Positions 15,696 to 23,087 of a stretch of 32,639 nucleotides of DNA are shown piece after piece (the stretch's first letter is position 1; each line of letters begins with the position of its first letter). Origin of the DNA: Clostridiales bacterium (GTDB lineage: Bacteria > Bacillota > Clostridia > Christensenellales > Aristaeellaceae). The stretch covers positions 1 to 32,639 of the forward strand of contig SVGU01000026.1 in the NCBI GenBank assembly GCA_015056155.1. The letters are read 5' to 3'. The notes under the pieces are model-generated. The model saw nothing but the letters and a program-made list of their open reading frames with translations, was not told the origin of the DNA and did not search any database. Position numbers and translations under genes: made by a program.

Positions 15696-16061
15696 TTACA
15701 GGACATTCACAAAAGCATCAGCAGCCCGTGACCTGCGGATCTTCTGCACAGGCGCGTTCTTCGTCGCCATCCCGGGGTTGTTGGGATCGATATAGACACG
15801 GAACGTCGCGCCCTCCGGATAGTCCTGCAGCAGCCGCTTCCTGGACGCATACTCGCCGCCCCCGTTCAGGGAGCCGACATACGTCTGGCCCTGATATTCA
15901 TAGCGGACGATCGGGTAATAATAATCGCAGTCGCCGGAAGAAAACCCGATGCTGTCCAGCTTCGCGCGCACCTCCGTGGTGCAGCCGGCCGAAGCTGCAT
16001 TCATCTGAGAAAACAGGTAAATCATCGCCGCCGCAAACAGCAGCAGAATAAAAATTCCCAT
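15696..16061 (-). CDS. DUF3592-like small membrane protein
   Basis: The protein has 121 aa. One N-terminal membrane segment (IFILLLFAAAMIYLFS) is followed by a DUF3592-like beta domain with YYYPIVRYEYQGQTY and YIDPNNPGMA. GGGAGG lies 9 nt before the ATG. It is the third gene of a minus-strand unit starting at 18391 and begins 31 nt after the hydrolase gene ends. The family has no settled function. Its place after an unusual hydrolase makes an accessory or protective role conceivable, but nothing in the sequence proves that. Confidence 0.75.
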   Translation of the reverse strand: MGIFILLLFAAAMIYLFSQMNAASAGCTTEVRAKLDSIGFSSGDCDYYYPIVRYEYQGQTYVGSLNGGGEYASRKRLLQDYPEGATFRVYIDPNNPGMATKNAPVQKIRRSRAADAFVNVL

Positions 16062-16092
16062 ATCGGTCTACCTCCCGGAATCCTCTGTCACA

Positions 16093-17619
16093 TCAGGTAT
16101 AGGGGGACGCACTGTGCCCGCCGTCGGGCAGCAGCGAAACATTCTCCTGCTCCGTGCTCTCCACCATCGCCGCCAGCTGGCGGATGCGCTGGGCAAGGTC
16201 CTCCGCCTCGCCGCTGAGGGAGCGGGCCGTGCGGCTCATCTTGCGCAGAACGCCCTCGATCAGGCTGTTCGCCAGATTGGCCGCCAGCCCTGCCAGACCG
16301 AACACGATCGACAGGGAGATGCGGATGGAGATCTTCGCATCGTCCACCTCGTCTGCGCAGCGGCTGATCGCCCCGGCACAGCTGTTCAGCTCGCTCTCCA
16401 GGGTCTGCAGCTGCCTTGCGAGGCTGCTCAGCACATCCGTATCGGTCAGGATGTAATCCGCCGCGTTGCCCAGGCGGATATCCGCGCCGTCGGGCATGCC
16501 GCCCTTGTCCTTGACCTTCTCCAGCACGTCGTTCAGCCACGGGCTGAGGAAGGGGAACCAGTCCTTGAGCTTGCCGATGATGAGCTCGGCGATCTCGTAG
16601 GACGCATAGGCGATCAGATGATCGAGGAACTTGCCCAGAACCTCCTTGCCGCCCTCCTTGAAGATGCGGTTGTAGTAATCCTTGGCGTCGTCCCAGTCCA
16701 GCTTGCAGTCGCCGCTGAGCAGGTCCGCCGTCAGCTCGCCCACCATCCCGAGGATGATCTCCTTCTCCTCCTGCGAAATGGTGCGCAGGAAGCTGTTCAG
16801 CAGCTGATCCGCCTCGGCCAGCAGGGGATTCTGCCGCGTATAGTGCTCGTCCAGCGGAACGGACCGGTACAGCGTGAAGAGGGAATGGTGCACATCCGGC
16901 GTTTTCACATCGCAGCCCTCGACATAGTGGACCTCGCCCACGTCGTTGAGCAGGATATTGACATAGTCGTTGCTGTTGTTGTAATTGGTGATCTTGCTCT
17001 GGTTCCGCATGATCTCGCTGGAATAGTGATCCACGAATTCATCGGAGAAGCCCTGTCCGTCAAAGGAGATGCACTCGTCGATGCTGTCGTCCAGCAGCGT
17101 GAGGTACTTGGCCTTGTTGCCGCCCTTGGAATGGCCGGAGACGGTGATCTTGTCGCAGTCGCCGATGATGCTCTGGATCTCGTCGCTCTGGTACCAGTCC
17201 AGCGCCCGCTCCTGCTCCAGGGTGGAAACGCCGTCATCCGCGTCCGTCCTGGCGCCGCCCTCGAAGTTGTCGCGCCACTCGTTGCCGCCCATCGTGCCCT
17301 CGAACACGATGACCGCCTGCTTCTCGCCCACGCCGTCGGGCGTGGTGATGACGAGGCAGTCCGCGCCGCCCTCGGTGCGGGAGGCATGCTCGATCTTCAT
17401 GGCGCACAGCGTCGGATCGCTCAGGATCTGGTCGCAGATGCTCCTGATCTGCGCCTCGCTCTGAAAGGAATCCGCCACGGAGCTGAGCGTATCCGGATTG
17501 TCCCGGAGGCCGCTGACGAACTGCTCCACGCTCATGTCCGCTTTGGCGTCATATTCGCCTTCCTTCGACAGATAGCTCAGCGTATTGAGCAGATAAACCT
17601 GATCAGCTGTCAACGCCAT
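16093..17619 (-). CDS. Mbeg1-like (DUF2974) alpha/beta hydrolase with C-terminal helical domain
   Basis: The protein has 508 aa. Residues about 1-270 form a lipase-like alpha/beta hydrolase of the Mbeg1-like/DUF2974 type: VIVFEGTMGGNEWRDNF, then the nucleophile elbow SGHSKGGNKAKY with Ser164. A possible acid/His region is NDYVNILLND to VHHSLF. No signal peptide is seen. Residues about 370-500 are helical with heptad-like spacing (SLARQLQTLESELNSCAGAI, later MSRTARSLSGEAEDLAQRI) around a hydrophobic stretch (LSIVFGLAGLAANLANSLI). This tail recalls WXG100/LXG-type helical modules or a membrane-interacting hairpin, without a clear WXG motif. The start is 1 nt after the stop of the upstream gene, so the two are translationally coupled. 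The natural substrate is unknown. Confidence 0.78.
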   Translation of the reverse strand: MALTADQVYLLNTLSYLSKEGEYDAKADMSVEQFVSGLRDNPDTLSSVADSFQSEAQIRSICDQILSDPTLCAMKIEHASRTEGGADCLVITTPDGVGEKQAVIVFEGTMGGNEWRDNFEGGARTDADDGVSTLEQERALDWYQSDEIQSIIGDCDKITVSGHSKGGNKAKYLTLLDDSIDECISFDGQGFSDEFVDHYSSEIMRNQSKITNYNNSNDYVNILLNDVGEVHYVEGCDVKTPDVHHSLFTLYRSVPLDEHYTRQNPLLAEADQLLNSFLRTISQEEKEIILGMVGELTADLLSGDCKLDWDDAKDYYNRIFKEGGKEVLGKFLDHLIAYASYEIAELIIGKLKDWFPFLSPWLNDVLEKVKDKGGMPDGADIRLGNAADYILTDTDVLSSLARQLQTLESELNSCAGAISRCADEVDDAKISIRISLSIVFGLAGLAANLANSLIEGVLRKMSRTARSLSGEAEDLAQRIRQLAAMVESTEQENVSLLPDGGHSASPYT

Positions 17620-17620
17620 C

Positions 17621-18391
17621 TCACTTCACCTCGCTCGCTTCGGCCGGCAGGCGGACATACACTTCCCGCGCCACATACGCCTTGTTGGAGCCGGTGCGTG
17701 CCAGCACCTCCTCCAGCGTCGCATCCTTCACCTGACACAGGGCGAAGCCGCCGCACAGTCCGGCCGCGCGCAGCGTCTTCCCAAGGTGCTGCTGCAGCGC
17801 CTCCAGGTCCGCCGTCTGCACATACACAAACCCGCCCACGGACAGCAGCCGGCCGTCCGCCAGCGTCTGCTTCAGCGGCTCATCGGGGTCAAAATCCGTC
17901 CCGTACAGGCCGTTGACAGTCAGTTCCAGGCCGCCCTCGGCGCCCGCCTGCGCAAACGCCTCCCGGACGATCTCCTCCATCTCCGCCTGCTTCACGATCG
18001 CATAGTAGGACTCGGTGCACCCATCCTCCGTCACCTTGACCGTGAATACCCGGTCCGACGCAGAGGCGCTCACCGCATGCAGGCGGCAGTTGTCGCCTCG
18101 GGGCGAGGTGTTGTCCACACGGATGAAGGTGAACTGCTCCCGGGGATAGCGCTTCGCCATGAATTCCTGCGCCTGCGCCAGCCACTCCAGCAGCCGCTCC
18201 TCGGAGGACAGCAGGATCCCCTCATCGAGGCGGTCCTGCGGCGCACCGGCGGACAGCAGCACGTTCCTCTGGTCAACAGTCAGGATCAGTTCTTCATTGT
18301 TCGGCATTTCCTTCACCACTCCAATCAAAATTAGTAGGGCAGCAAGCAGACCCGCAAAAGCGGTCAGCAGCAGGACGTTTTTCTTTCTCAT
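17621..18391 (-). CDS. Membrane-anchored protein of unknown function
   Basis: The protein has 256 aa and I do not recognise it. A basic N-terminus (MRKKN) and one membrane segment (LLLTAFAGLLAALLILIGVV) precede an exposed domain. That domain appears to have two alpha/beta halves, one with RDNCRL-like and TVKVTEDGCTESYYAIV strands, the other with DGRLLSVGGFVYVQTADLEALQQHL. GGGAGG precedes the ATG. It is the first gene of the unit with the Mbeg1-like hydrolase and DUF3592-like protein; its stop is separated from the hydrolase start by one base. A partner, export or protective role for the hydrolase is possible but inferred only from gene order. Confidence 0.7.
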   Translation of the reverse strand: MRKKNVLLLTAFAGLLAALLILIGVVKEMPNNEELILTVDQRNVLLSAGAPQDRLDEGILLSSEERLLEWLAQAQEFMAKRYPREQFTFIRVDNTSPRGDNCRLHAVSASASDRVFTVKVTEDGCTESYYAIVKQAEMEEIVREAFAQAGAEGGLELTVNGLYGTDFDPDEPLKQTLADGRLLSVGGFVYVQTADLEALQQHLGKTLRAAGLCGGFALCQVKDATLEEVLARTGSNKAYVAREVYVRLPAEASEVK

Positions 18392-18435
18392 GGTACCTCC
18401 CGTCGCCGCAGGCCCCGGCCCGCAGCATTGCTCCC

Positions 18436-18463
18436 ATTATACAACATTCATCGCTGTTTGAAA
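18436..18463 (-). promoter_or_regulatory. Promoter of the hydrolase operon
   Basis: A consensus TATAAT is preceded at 16 bp by TTTCAA on the minus strand, about 45 nt before the start at 18391. Confidence 0.65.
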
Positions 18464-18471
18464 AGCCCCTG

Positions 18472-20007
18472 TCACTTCGTCAGCCCTGCCAGCAGCGCCA
18501 CCATGGGAGAATTCCAGTACACGCAGATCTCGTTGGTGGAATAGCTCTCATGCATGTCGATGAAGCATTTTCCGGCAGGCTGGCCCTGCAGATGCTCCCG
18601 GGCGCAGGCATCCATCATGCCGCTGGCCGCGCCGCCGGAGAGCATGCCGGGCTGGCAGACCCCCAGCGCCACGCTCGGCCGGTGATGGGGATGGGACATC
18701 GGCCTGGAGCCGAAGCCCGACACGTAGCAGTAGCCCACCGGGTTGACGCCCAGCAGGTAGTGCAGCTGCCGCTCCGCTCCCAGGCGGTAGCGCTCCTCCC
18801 GCGTGAGCATCCATGCCTGAAGGAGCAGCATGCCGTCGTTGGAGATGTTCATGTTGCTGCCCCAGGGCAGCCGCTCGGTCATGGTGATGCCGTAGGCGTT
18901 GATGCGCCCGAGCAGCTCCTGCGCCGCGTCCAGCACCCACTGCCGGCACAGCTCCGCCGCTTCGCCGCCCAGCTGCAGGCCCGACAGCACGGCATAGCCC
19001 CGCATATCGCCCCAGCCCAGCGGCGCATGGCGGCGGTCCGCCTGACGGATCGCTTCCTCTGCGGCGGCGCGGTACTGCTCCTCCCCGAAGGTCACGGCCA
19101 TTTCCACATGCGCCCACAGGCGCTCGTCCTCGTCGCTGCGGTCGCCGTAGCCGCCGGTGGAGACGCCCTCCGGGTTGCGGAAGAGGATCGGCTCCGTCCC
19201 GCAGAGGAACGCCCACGCGCGCTTTGCCGCCTCCCGCATCCGGGCCGCAAAGCCCGCGTCGGTCTTCTCATAGAAGCGGCTCGCCATCGCCATGCAGGCC
19301 GCGAAATCGCCCGTCGCCGTGGTGGACACCGGGCTGATGATCAGCTCTTCCTTCTCCTCATGGGGCATGATCATCCCGCAGAAGCGGGCACAGCTGACCT
19401 TGTGGTACACAGCGCCGTCTGCCCGCTGCATCTTGAGCATCCATTCCAGCTCCCAGCGCACCTCGTCCAGAATGGGCGTGAGGCCGGGGGTGTCAAAGAC
19501 GCCGGGATTCCACTGCCATGCCAGCAGCAGATCCGCCGCCGCCTTGGCCGCAGGGACGATGTAGCGGCCGAAGTCGCCCGCGTCGTGCCAGCCGCCGCTG
19601 ACCTCCATATACTCCTGCGTCCCGTACACCCGTGCAAGCCCCGTGTGGCACGCCGGATGGGTAAACACGCCCGCCCGCTCGTCCACCTCGCCGCCGCAGC
19701 GCTGGTAGTAGAACATGTCCACCAGCGCCGTCAGGCACTGACGATAGGGCTCCTGCGCGACCGGGAAGGGATGGGAACGCTCGCTTCCGCAGCGCAGGGT
19801 ATAGACGCCGGGCGCCGTCAGCGCGGAAAAGTCCGCCTGAACGACCTGGTCGCCCCAGATCTCCACAGGCGCCGCCTCCACCGGCAGCTCCATCACGGCA
19901 TTTCCCTTTTCGTCCAGCACCTGAAGCGTCTCCGACAGCTCCCCGCACATGACGGCGATCTTCTGCATCCCACAGGTGTATCCCAGCTGATTGATCCGGA
20001 TCTTCAT
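18472..20007 (-). CDS. GH9 glycoside hydrolase with N-terminal CelD_N-like domain, cytoplasmic
   Basis: The protein has 511 aa. Residues about 1-85 are an Ig-like CelD_N domain (RINQLGY and APGVYTLRCG), followed by the GH9 (alpha/alpha)6 barrel. Asp142 and Asp145 in GGWHDAGDFGRYIVP are the usual water-activating pair, and Glu493 in STNEICVYWNSP is the proton donor. LLGVNPVGYCYVSGFGSRP before HPHHRPS is a typical late GH9 block. There is no signal peptide, so it probably acts on imported beta-glucan or glucosaminide oligosaccharides rather than on polymeric cellulose. The ATG at 20007 is preferred to a GTG 9 nt upstream because GAGAGG is spaced correctly for the ATG only. It is monocistronic or first in a unit with weak termination. 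Confidence 0.9.
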   Translation of the reverse strand: MKIRINQLGYTCGMQKIAVMCGELSETLQVLDEKGNAVMELPVEAAPVEIWGDQVVQADFSALTAPGVYTLRCGSERSHPFPVAQEPYRQCLTALVDMFYYQRCGGEVDERAGVFTHPACHTGLARVYGTQEYMEVSGGWHDAGDFGRYIVPAAKAAADLLLAWQWNPGVFDTPGLTPILDEVRWELEWMLKMQRADGAVYHKVSCARFCGMIMPHEEKEELIISPVSTTATGDFAACMAMASRFYEKTDAGFAARMREAAKRAWAFLCGTEPILFRNPEGVSTGGYGDRSDEDERLWAHVEMAVTFGEEQYRAAAEEAIRQADRRHAPLGWGDMRGYAVLSGLQLGGEAAELCRQWVLDAAQELLGRINAYGITMTERLPWGSNMNISNDGMLLLQAWMLTREERYRLGAERQLHYLLGVNPVGYCYVSGFGSRPMSHPHHRPSVALGVCQPGMLSGGAASGMMDACAREHLQGQPAGKCFIDMHESYSTNEICVYWNSPMVALLAGLTK

Positions 20008-20105
20008 GCGATGCACCTCTCACTTTTCAACGAAATCTGCCGCCCCATTCCCTTCACAAGACACACCACACGAACCACAAACGTCAGGCAGCATATGATG
20101 GCGGT

Positions 20106-20134
20106 ATTATCGCATACCTCCCGGGGAAAGTCAA
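20106..20134 (-). promoter_or_regulatory. Sigma-A promoter of the GH9 gene
   Basis: On the minus strand TTGACT and GATAAT are 17 bp apart, about 100 nt before the start codon. Confidence 0.75.
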
Positions 20135-20151
20135 TCAAAAGCAGCCGTTAT

Positions 20152-20448
20152 TCAGCGCGGCTCCTCCACATACCGCTCCACCCGCAGGCGCAGCCTGTAC
20201 TTGTCCCTGAGCGCCGCGATCTGCGCCATCATGGGGGATTTATGGTGGAAGTCCAGCGCCGCCTGATCACGCCAGCGGTCGATCAGCAGCACCGTTTCCT
20301 CGTCCTCCATGGGGAAGAAGTACTCATAGCGCTCGTTGCCCTCCTCCGCCCGCACCGCCGCCACCAAGCCTCTGCGCATCATCTCCTCGGCGAATTTCCG
20401 GGCGCTTCCGTTGGTCCCTGTGTAGTACAGATTCACAGTGATGCTCAT
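20152..20448 (-). CDS. ABM-type (antibiotic biosynthesis monooxygenase-like) small protein
   Basis: The protein has 98 aa, the normal size of a single ABM ferredoxin-like domain. ITVNLYYTGTNGSARKFAEEM forms the first strand and helix, EYFFPMEDEETVLLIDRWRDQ the central strands with the typical Asp-Arg-Trp, and DFHHKSPMMAQIAALRDKY the second helix. Members are small dimeric quinol or heme-type monooxygenases or detoxification proteins; the substrate cannot be read. The ATG at 20448 is chosen over one 9 nt upstream because GGAAAGG abuts the upstream codon but is 9 nt from this one. It follows the ATP-grasp gene after a terminator, so it may have its own weak promoter. Confidence 0.8.
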   Translation of the reverse strand: MSITVNLYYTGTNGSARKFAEEMMRRGLVAAVRAEEGNERYEYFFPMEDEETVLLIDRWRDQAALDFHHKSPMMAQIAALRDKYRLRLRVERYVEEPR

Positions 20449-20481
20449 GCCATCCATCCTTTCCTGCTCGTAAACCAATAA

Positions 20482-20511
20482 GAGGAACCAGCTGCCTGCA
20501 GCCGGTTCCTC
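20482..20511 (-). terminator. Terminator of the ATP-grasp gene
   Basis: GAGGAACC and GGTTCCTC arms with extra GC pairing inside are followed on the minus strand by TCTTATTGG, a modest U-run. Confidence 0.6.
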
Positions 20512-20534
20512 CACGATCATTCACATCCGAACGG

Positions 20535-21695
20535 TTATTTCGCCTGAAAGCCGGGGAGCCGGTGCGAACGCGGTACCAGCTGGCGATGCACGGACGCATC
20601 CTTCAGGCATTCCAGGAACTGATCCGTGACGTCTCCGGCGATCGGCCCGTGTGCGTACTGATAGACCGTATTGCCCGGTTTCTTGATGTTGTACTCAATG
20701 CATACGATCTCGTTGCGGTCATTCACCGTGATGTCCCAGGCGACAACATCGAAATAGCACATCTTCCTGTGCTCATCGCAAACCTTCTGAACGATCTGCT
20801 CCCACTGCGGGACGTACCGGTCCTCGACATCGACCGGCTTCTTCTTTCCTTCCAGACCGATGCTGTAATCAAAGATCCTGCCGTCGGGTCTGATCCCCAG
20901 ACAGTTGATGATCTCCACGCCATTGCGGAAGGCAACATCCGTATGGGAACCGGAAATGCCGTAACGGATGCAGGGCGAGAACAGATGGACCTCCTCGCCC
21001 TCTCTCCAGGTCGTGCACCGGATGATGTTCACCGAGCTTTCATTCAGCTGGCGGAAGAACGGATGCTGATGCACCACCGTCTGCATGATGAGGTTCGGCA
21101 CGTCGAAGTCCGTCAGCGCAGCCTTCAGCGTTTCACGGGAATCAATCGCGATCTTCCTGACGCCCTTGCCGGCATAGGAGCCGATCGCCACCTTGACGAT
21201 GATCGCGTGATCCTCCTCCTGCCGGATGCGCCGGTAGAGCTGATCGACATATTCGTCCGTCACCTGATCCCCGTAGCATTTCCCATCCGCGTCGTAGTAG
21301 CGGTTCCTGCGCCGGCTGCCGATCCGCGTGGGGAAATTCATGTCCGGTAAATAGAACGGGAACATATTCTTGTCGGAATATGCTGCAACGAGGGACTGGT
21401 CGTTCATGTAAGGGATAATCGCCTCGGAGAACAGAGCGCACGGAATGAAGCGCGGGTCATGGATGCCGGTCACGGAATAGTACATCCGGTGAGCAGAATA
21501 ATCCTTGAAGCGGATGCCAAACTGTGCCCAATACCGGTCGATCGCCTGCTTCTCTTCCTTTGTCAGCTCCGGACAATGATACTGCTTTACAAACTTCCTG
21601 TCCTTTTTATCCCAGTGCTTGAAGTGCCGCTGCACTGTCACTTCATCCATCATCTGCCGCAGCTTTTTCTTCATGCCGTTCAGGTACTTTTTCAT
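20535..21695 (-). CDS. Sugar-transfer-associated ATP-grasp protein
   Basis: The protein has 386 aa and matches the ATP-grasp family linked to sugar transfer (ATPgrasp_ST). The N-terminal helical part (about 1-120) contains WDKKDRKFVKQYHCPELT. The central part has the nucleotide-binding features IIVKVAIGSYAGKGVRKIAID and NLIMQTVVHQHP. The last part has the Mg-binding strand VVAWDITVNDRNEIVCIEYN. AAAGGAG lies 7 nt before the ATG at 21695. In other bacteria such genes sit among capsule or exopolysaccharide loci and probably make an amide or ester linkage, but none of those neighbours is here. By eye its GC content is lower than that of the neighbouring genes, which could reflect transfer. It is divergent from 21913-22521. 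Confidence 0.82.
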   Translation of the reverse strand: MKKYLNGMKKKLRQMMDEVTVQRHFKHWDKKDRKFVKQYHCPELTKEEKQAIDRYWAQFGIRFKDYSAHRMYYSVTGIHDPRFIPCALFSEAIIPYMNDQSLVAAYSDKNMFPFYLPDMNFPTRIGSRRRNRYYDADGKCYGDQVTDEYVDQLYRRIRQEEDHAIIVKVAIGSYAGKGVRKIAIDSRETLKAALTDFDVPNLIMQTVVHQHPFFRQLNESSVNIIRCTTWREGEEVHLFSPCIRYGISGSHTDVAFRNGVEIINCLGIRPDGRIFDYSIGLEGKKKPVDVEDRYVPQWEQIVQKVCDEHRKMCYFDVVAWDITVNDRNEIVCIEYNIKKPGNTVYQYAHGPIAGDVTDQFLECLKDASVHRQLVPRSHRLPGFQAK

Positions 21696-21751
21696 CGTCA
21701 GGCTCCTTTGCCAATCATCTCTGGTTATCCTGTTCCACATGCGACATGTAT

Positions 21752-21780
21752 ATTATACCGATTTCCCAATTACATGTCAA
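21752..21780 (-). promoter_or_regulatory. Sigma-A promoter of the ATP-grasp gene
   Basis: On the minus strand TTGACA and TATAAT match the consensus fully with a 17-bp spacer. ACATGT occurs at 21744-21749 and again at 21772-21777, 28 bp apart, bracketing the -10 and touching the -35; a regulator could use this pair. Confidence 0.85.
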
Positions 21781-21850
21781 TTCATTCCCCCCGCGGCACA
21801 GTCCTTCGCCCCCTGCGTTCCCCCCATTCCTGCAGTTTCCCTCCCTGCAA

Positions 21851-21879
21851 TTGACACCGGCCATTCCAACGGCTATAAT
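21851..21879 (+). promoter_or_regulatory. Sigma-A promoter of the small lectin-fold-like gene
   Basis: TTGACA (21851-21856) and TATAAT (21874-21879) match the consensus fully with a 17-bp spacer, 34 nt before the start codon. Confidence 0.85.
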
Positions 21880-21912
21880 AACGATACACCACAGGGAAGA
21901 GGAAGCGTGACA

Positions 21913-22521
21913 ATGAAAAAGATCATCTTTGGAAACAGGGCCTGGCAGCAGGACCTCATGACGGCATATTCCTTCCGGTTCACCGAGACGCCCGAATTCG
22001 TCCAGCAGGCGGATCACATCACCACCGCCGAAAACCGCGAGCACCGGGAGGGCTTTGACAACATCAGCCTCCTGAGCCGCGAACGGTATGAAAAGGGCGT
22101 GAAGGCAACGCTCCGCTGCGCCTTTGATGGCCTGGGCTGCCCGGAGATCATCATCGTCGAAAAGACGGAGGACTGCCCCGACGGCGCGATCCGCTACGGC
22201 GCCTGCTTCGAGGTGGTGCTGTGGAAAAACGGCGTGAACGTATGGCGGCATTACATGGATGAAGACGGACACCGGTGCTACTGGCACAAGCGGCTGGGTC
22301 TGAATCTGCCCGTCGCGGAGGGCGCGGCCCATGAGCTGCAGGTGGAGATCATCCGGAACTACATCGTCTTTTCCGTGGACGGCGTGGGCGTCAAGCTGCG
22401 CACAGAGGACCTCCCGGATACGTTCCACGTCGGCGTCACCGCCTGCGAAGGCATCGTGCGCCTGTATGACTTCGAAATCGACCAGCAGCCGGACGATTCC
22501 ACGGAGGATCAGGTCTCCTGA
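21913..22521 (+). CDS. Small cytoplasmic protein with concanavalin/LamG-like features
   Basis: The protein has 202 aa. The ATG at 21913 follows AAGAGGAAG and a strong promoter; the longer upstream frame crosses that promoter and is rejected. There is no signal peptide or membrane segment. The sequence is strand-rich: GVKATLRCAFDGLGCPEIIIVEK, FEVVLWKNGVNVWRHY, ELQVEIIRNYIVFSVDGVGVKL and TFHVGVTACEGIVRLYDFEID. The pattern 'strand, then hVxIxxNxIxFsVDG, then hVGVtacEGhvrhYDF' is like concanavalin-fold modules of the LamG/3-keto-glycoside-hydrolase type and like the insertion in the GH51 protein of this window. It is probably a carbohydrate-binding or accessory protein; no catalytic residues are evident. 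Confidence 0.72.
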   Translation: MKKIIFGNRAWQQDLMTAYSFRFTETPEFVQQADHITTAENREHREGFDNISLLSRERYEKGVKATLRCAFDGLGCPEIIIVEKTEDCPDGAIRYGACFEVVLWKNGVNVWRHYMDEDGHRCYWHKRLGLNLPVAEGAAHELQVEIIRNYIVFSVDGVGVKLRTEDLPDTFHVGVTACEGIVRLYDFEIDQQPDDSTEDQVS

Positions 22522-23025
22522 GCATGACGGCGGCTGTTCCGTCCGGCATGACGGGATGAATGCAGCAAACCGGGATTTGTCACGCAGTCGTATATGCGAG
22601 GTTCCACCTCATCCGACTTCGCTGCGCTGCATACCAATTGGGCAAAGCTGCGTCGTATCTTTTGCAGCCGGTCATTGGTGTTACTCGCTCATACTCCCTC
22701 AGTCGCCTCACGGCGACAGCTCCCTCCCGGAGGGAGTTCCATCGTCGTTTCCCTTGCCGCAATGCGGAAAATGCAGCGCAAAACTGGTCAGGCGGCGGCA
22801 CATACCAAAGCTCCCTCCGGGAGGGAGCTGGCAGCCGCTTGCGGCTCACTGAGGGAGTAGGCGCAAGTTGCTCTTGGGACCACCTGCAGGTAAGCGATCG
22901 AAAGCAATCCGCCAAATCCCAATCTGCCATGCTGCTGCATGTCAGATGCCCGACTCGCAACAACCGGTCAGCAGCCGTATACCACTCCAAATTCATCATT
23001 CCTAATTCATAATGTCCAATTCAAG
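22522..23025. other. Gene-poor stretch with repeat-like sequence
   Basis: This region holds no frame with a ribosome site and recognisable protein. The reading frames that cross it on both strands are translations of palindromic sequence. Apart from the inverted element at 22692-22859, the flanks contain CATACCAATTGGGCAAAGCT-type sequence and an AT-richer tail (22985-23025), which look like intergenic repeat debris. Confidence 0.6.
22692..22859. repeat. Inverted pair of CTCCCTC/GAGGGAG palindromic elements
   Basis: Copy A (22692-22736) begins TACTCCCTCAGT, has a small CGCC/GGCG hairpin, and ends in CTCCCTCCCGGAGGGAG. Copy B (22811-22859) is the same order in reverse orientation: CTCCCTCCGGGAGGGAG, a GCCGC/GCGGC hairpin, then ACTGAGGGAGTA. 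About 74 bp separate them. Similar GAGGGAG-bounded palindromes are familiar from gut Clostridia intergenic regions. A MITE-like origin is plausible. Confidence 0.7.
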
Positions 23026-23068
23026 ACAAATGCGAGCATCCGGCAACGTCACCGGATGCTCGAATTTG
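23026..23068. terminator. Terminator serving the YczE-like gene
   Basis: CGAGCATCCGG and CCGGATGCTCG form a perfect 11-bp stem with an 8-nt loop, flanked by CAAAT and ATTTG that can extend it. U-rich sequence follows on either strand, so it may act in both directions. Confidence 0.8.
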
Positions 23069-23087
23069 TTTTCGTTGGATGAAAGCG

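Noticed and set aside
14103-15731. 542-codon plus-strand frame
   Set aside because: It is antisense to the foldase gene and crosses promoters at both ends.
16114-17916. 600-codon plus-strand frame
   Set aside because: It is antisense to the hydrolase gene with its intact GHSKGG elbow.
18550-20481. 643-codon plus-strand frame
   Set aside because: It is antisense to GH9 and part of the ABM-type gene; no domain is visible.
22692-22859. CRISPR-like repeat array
   Set aside because: There are only two copies, in opposite orientation, with no regular spacers and no cas genes in the window.
22560-23012. Overlapping frames in the gene-poor stretch (plus 22560-23012 and 22594-22860, minus 22580-22999)
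   Set aside because: They translate palindromic repeats (Leu-Pro-Pro-Gly-Gly and Arg-Arg-Glu stretches), differ by frame only, and lack ribosome sites.
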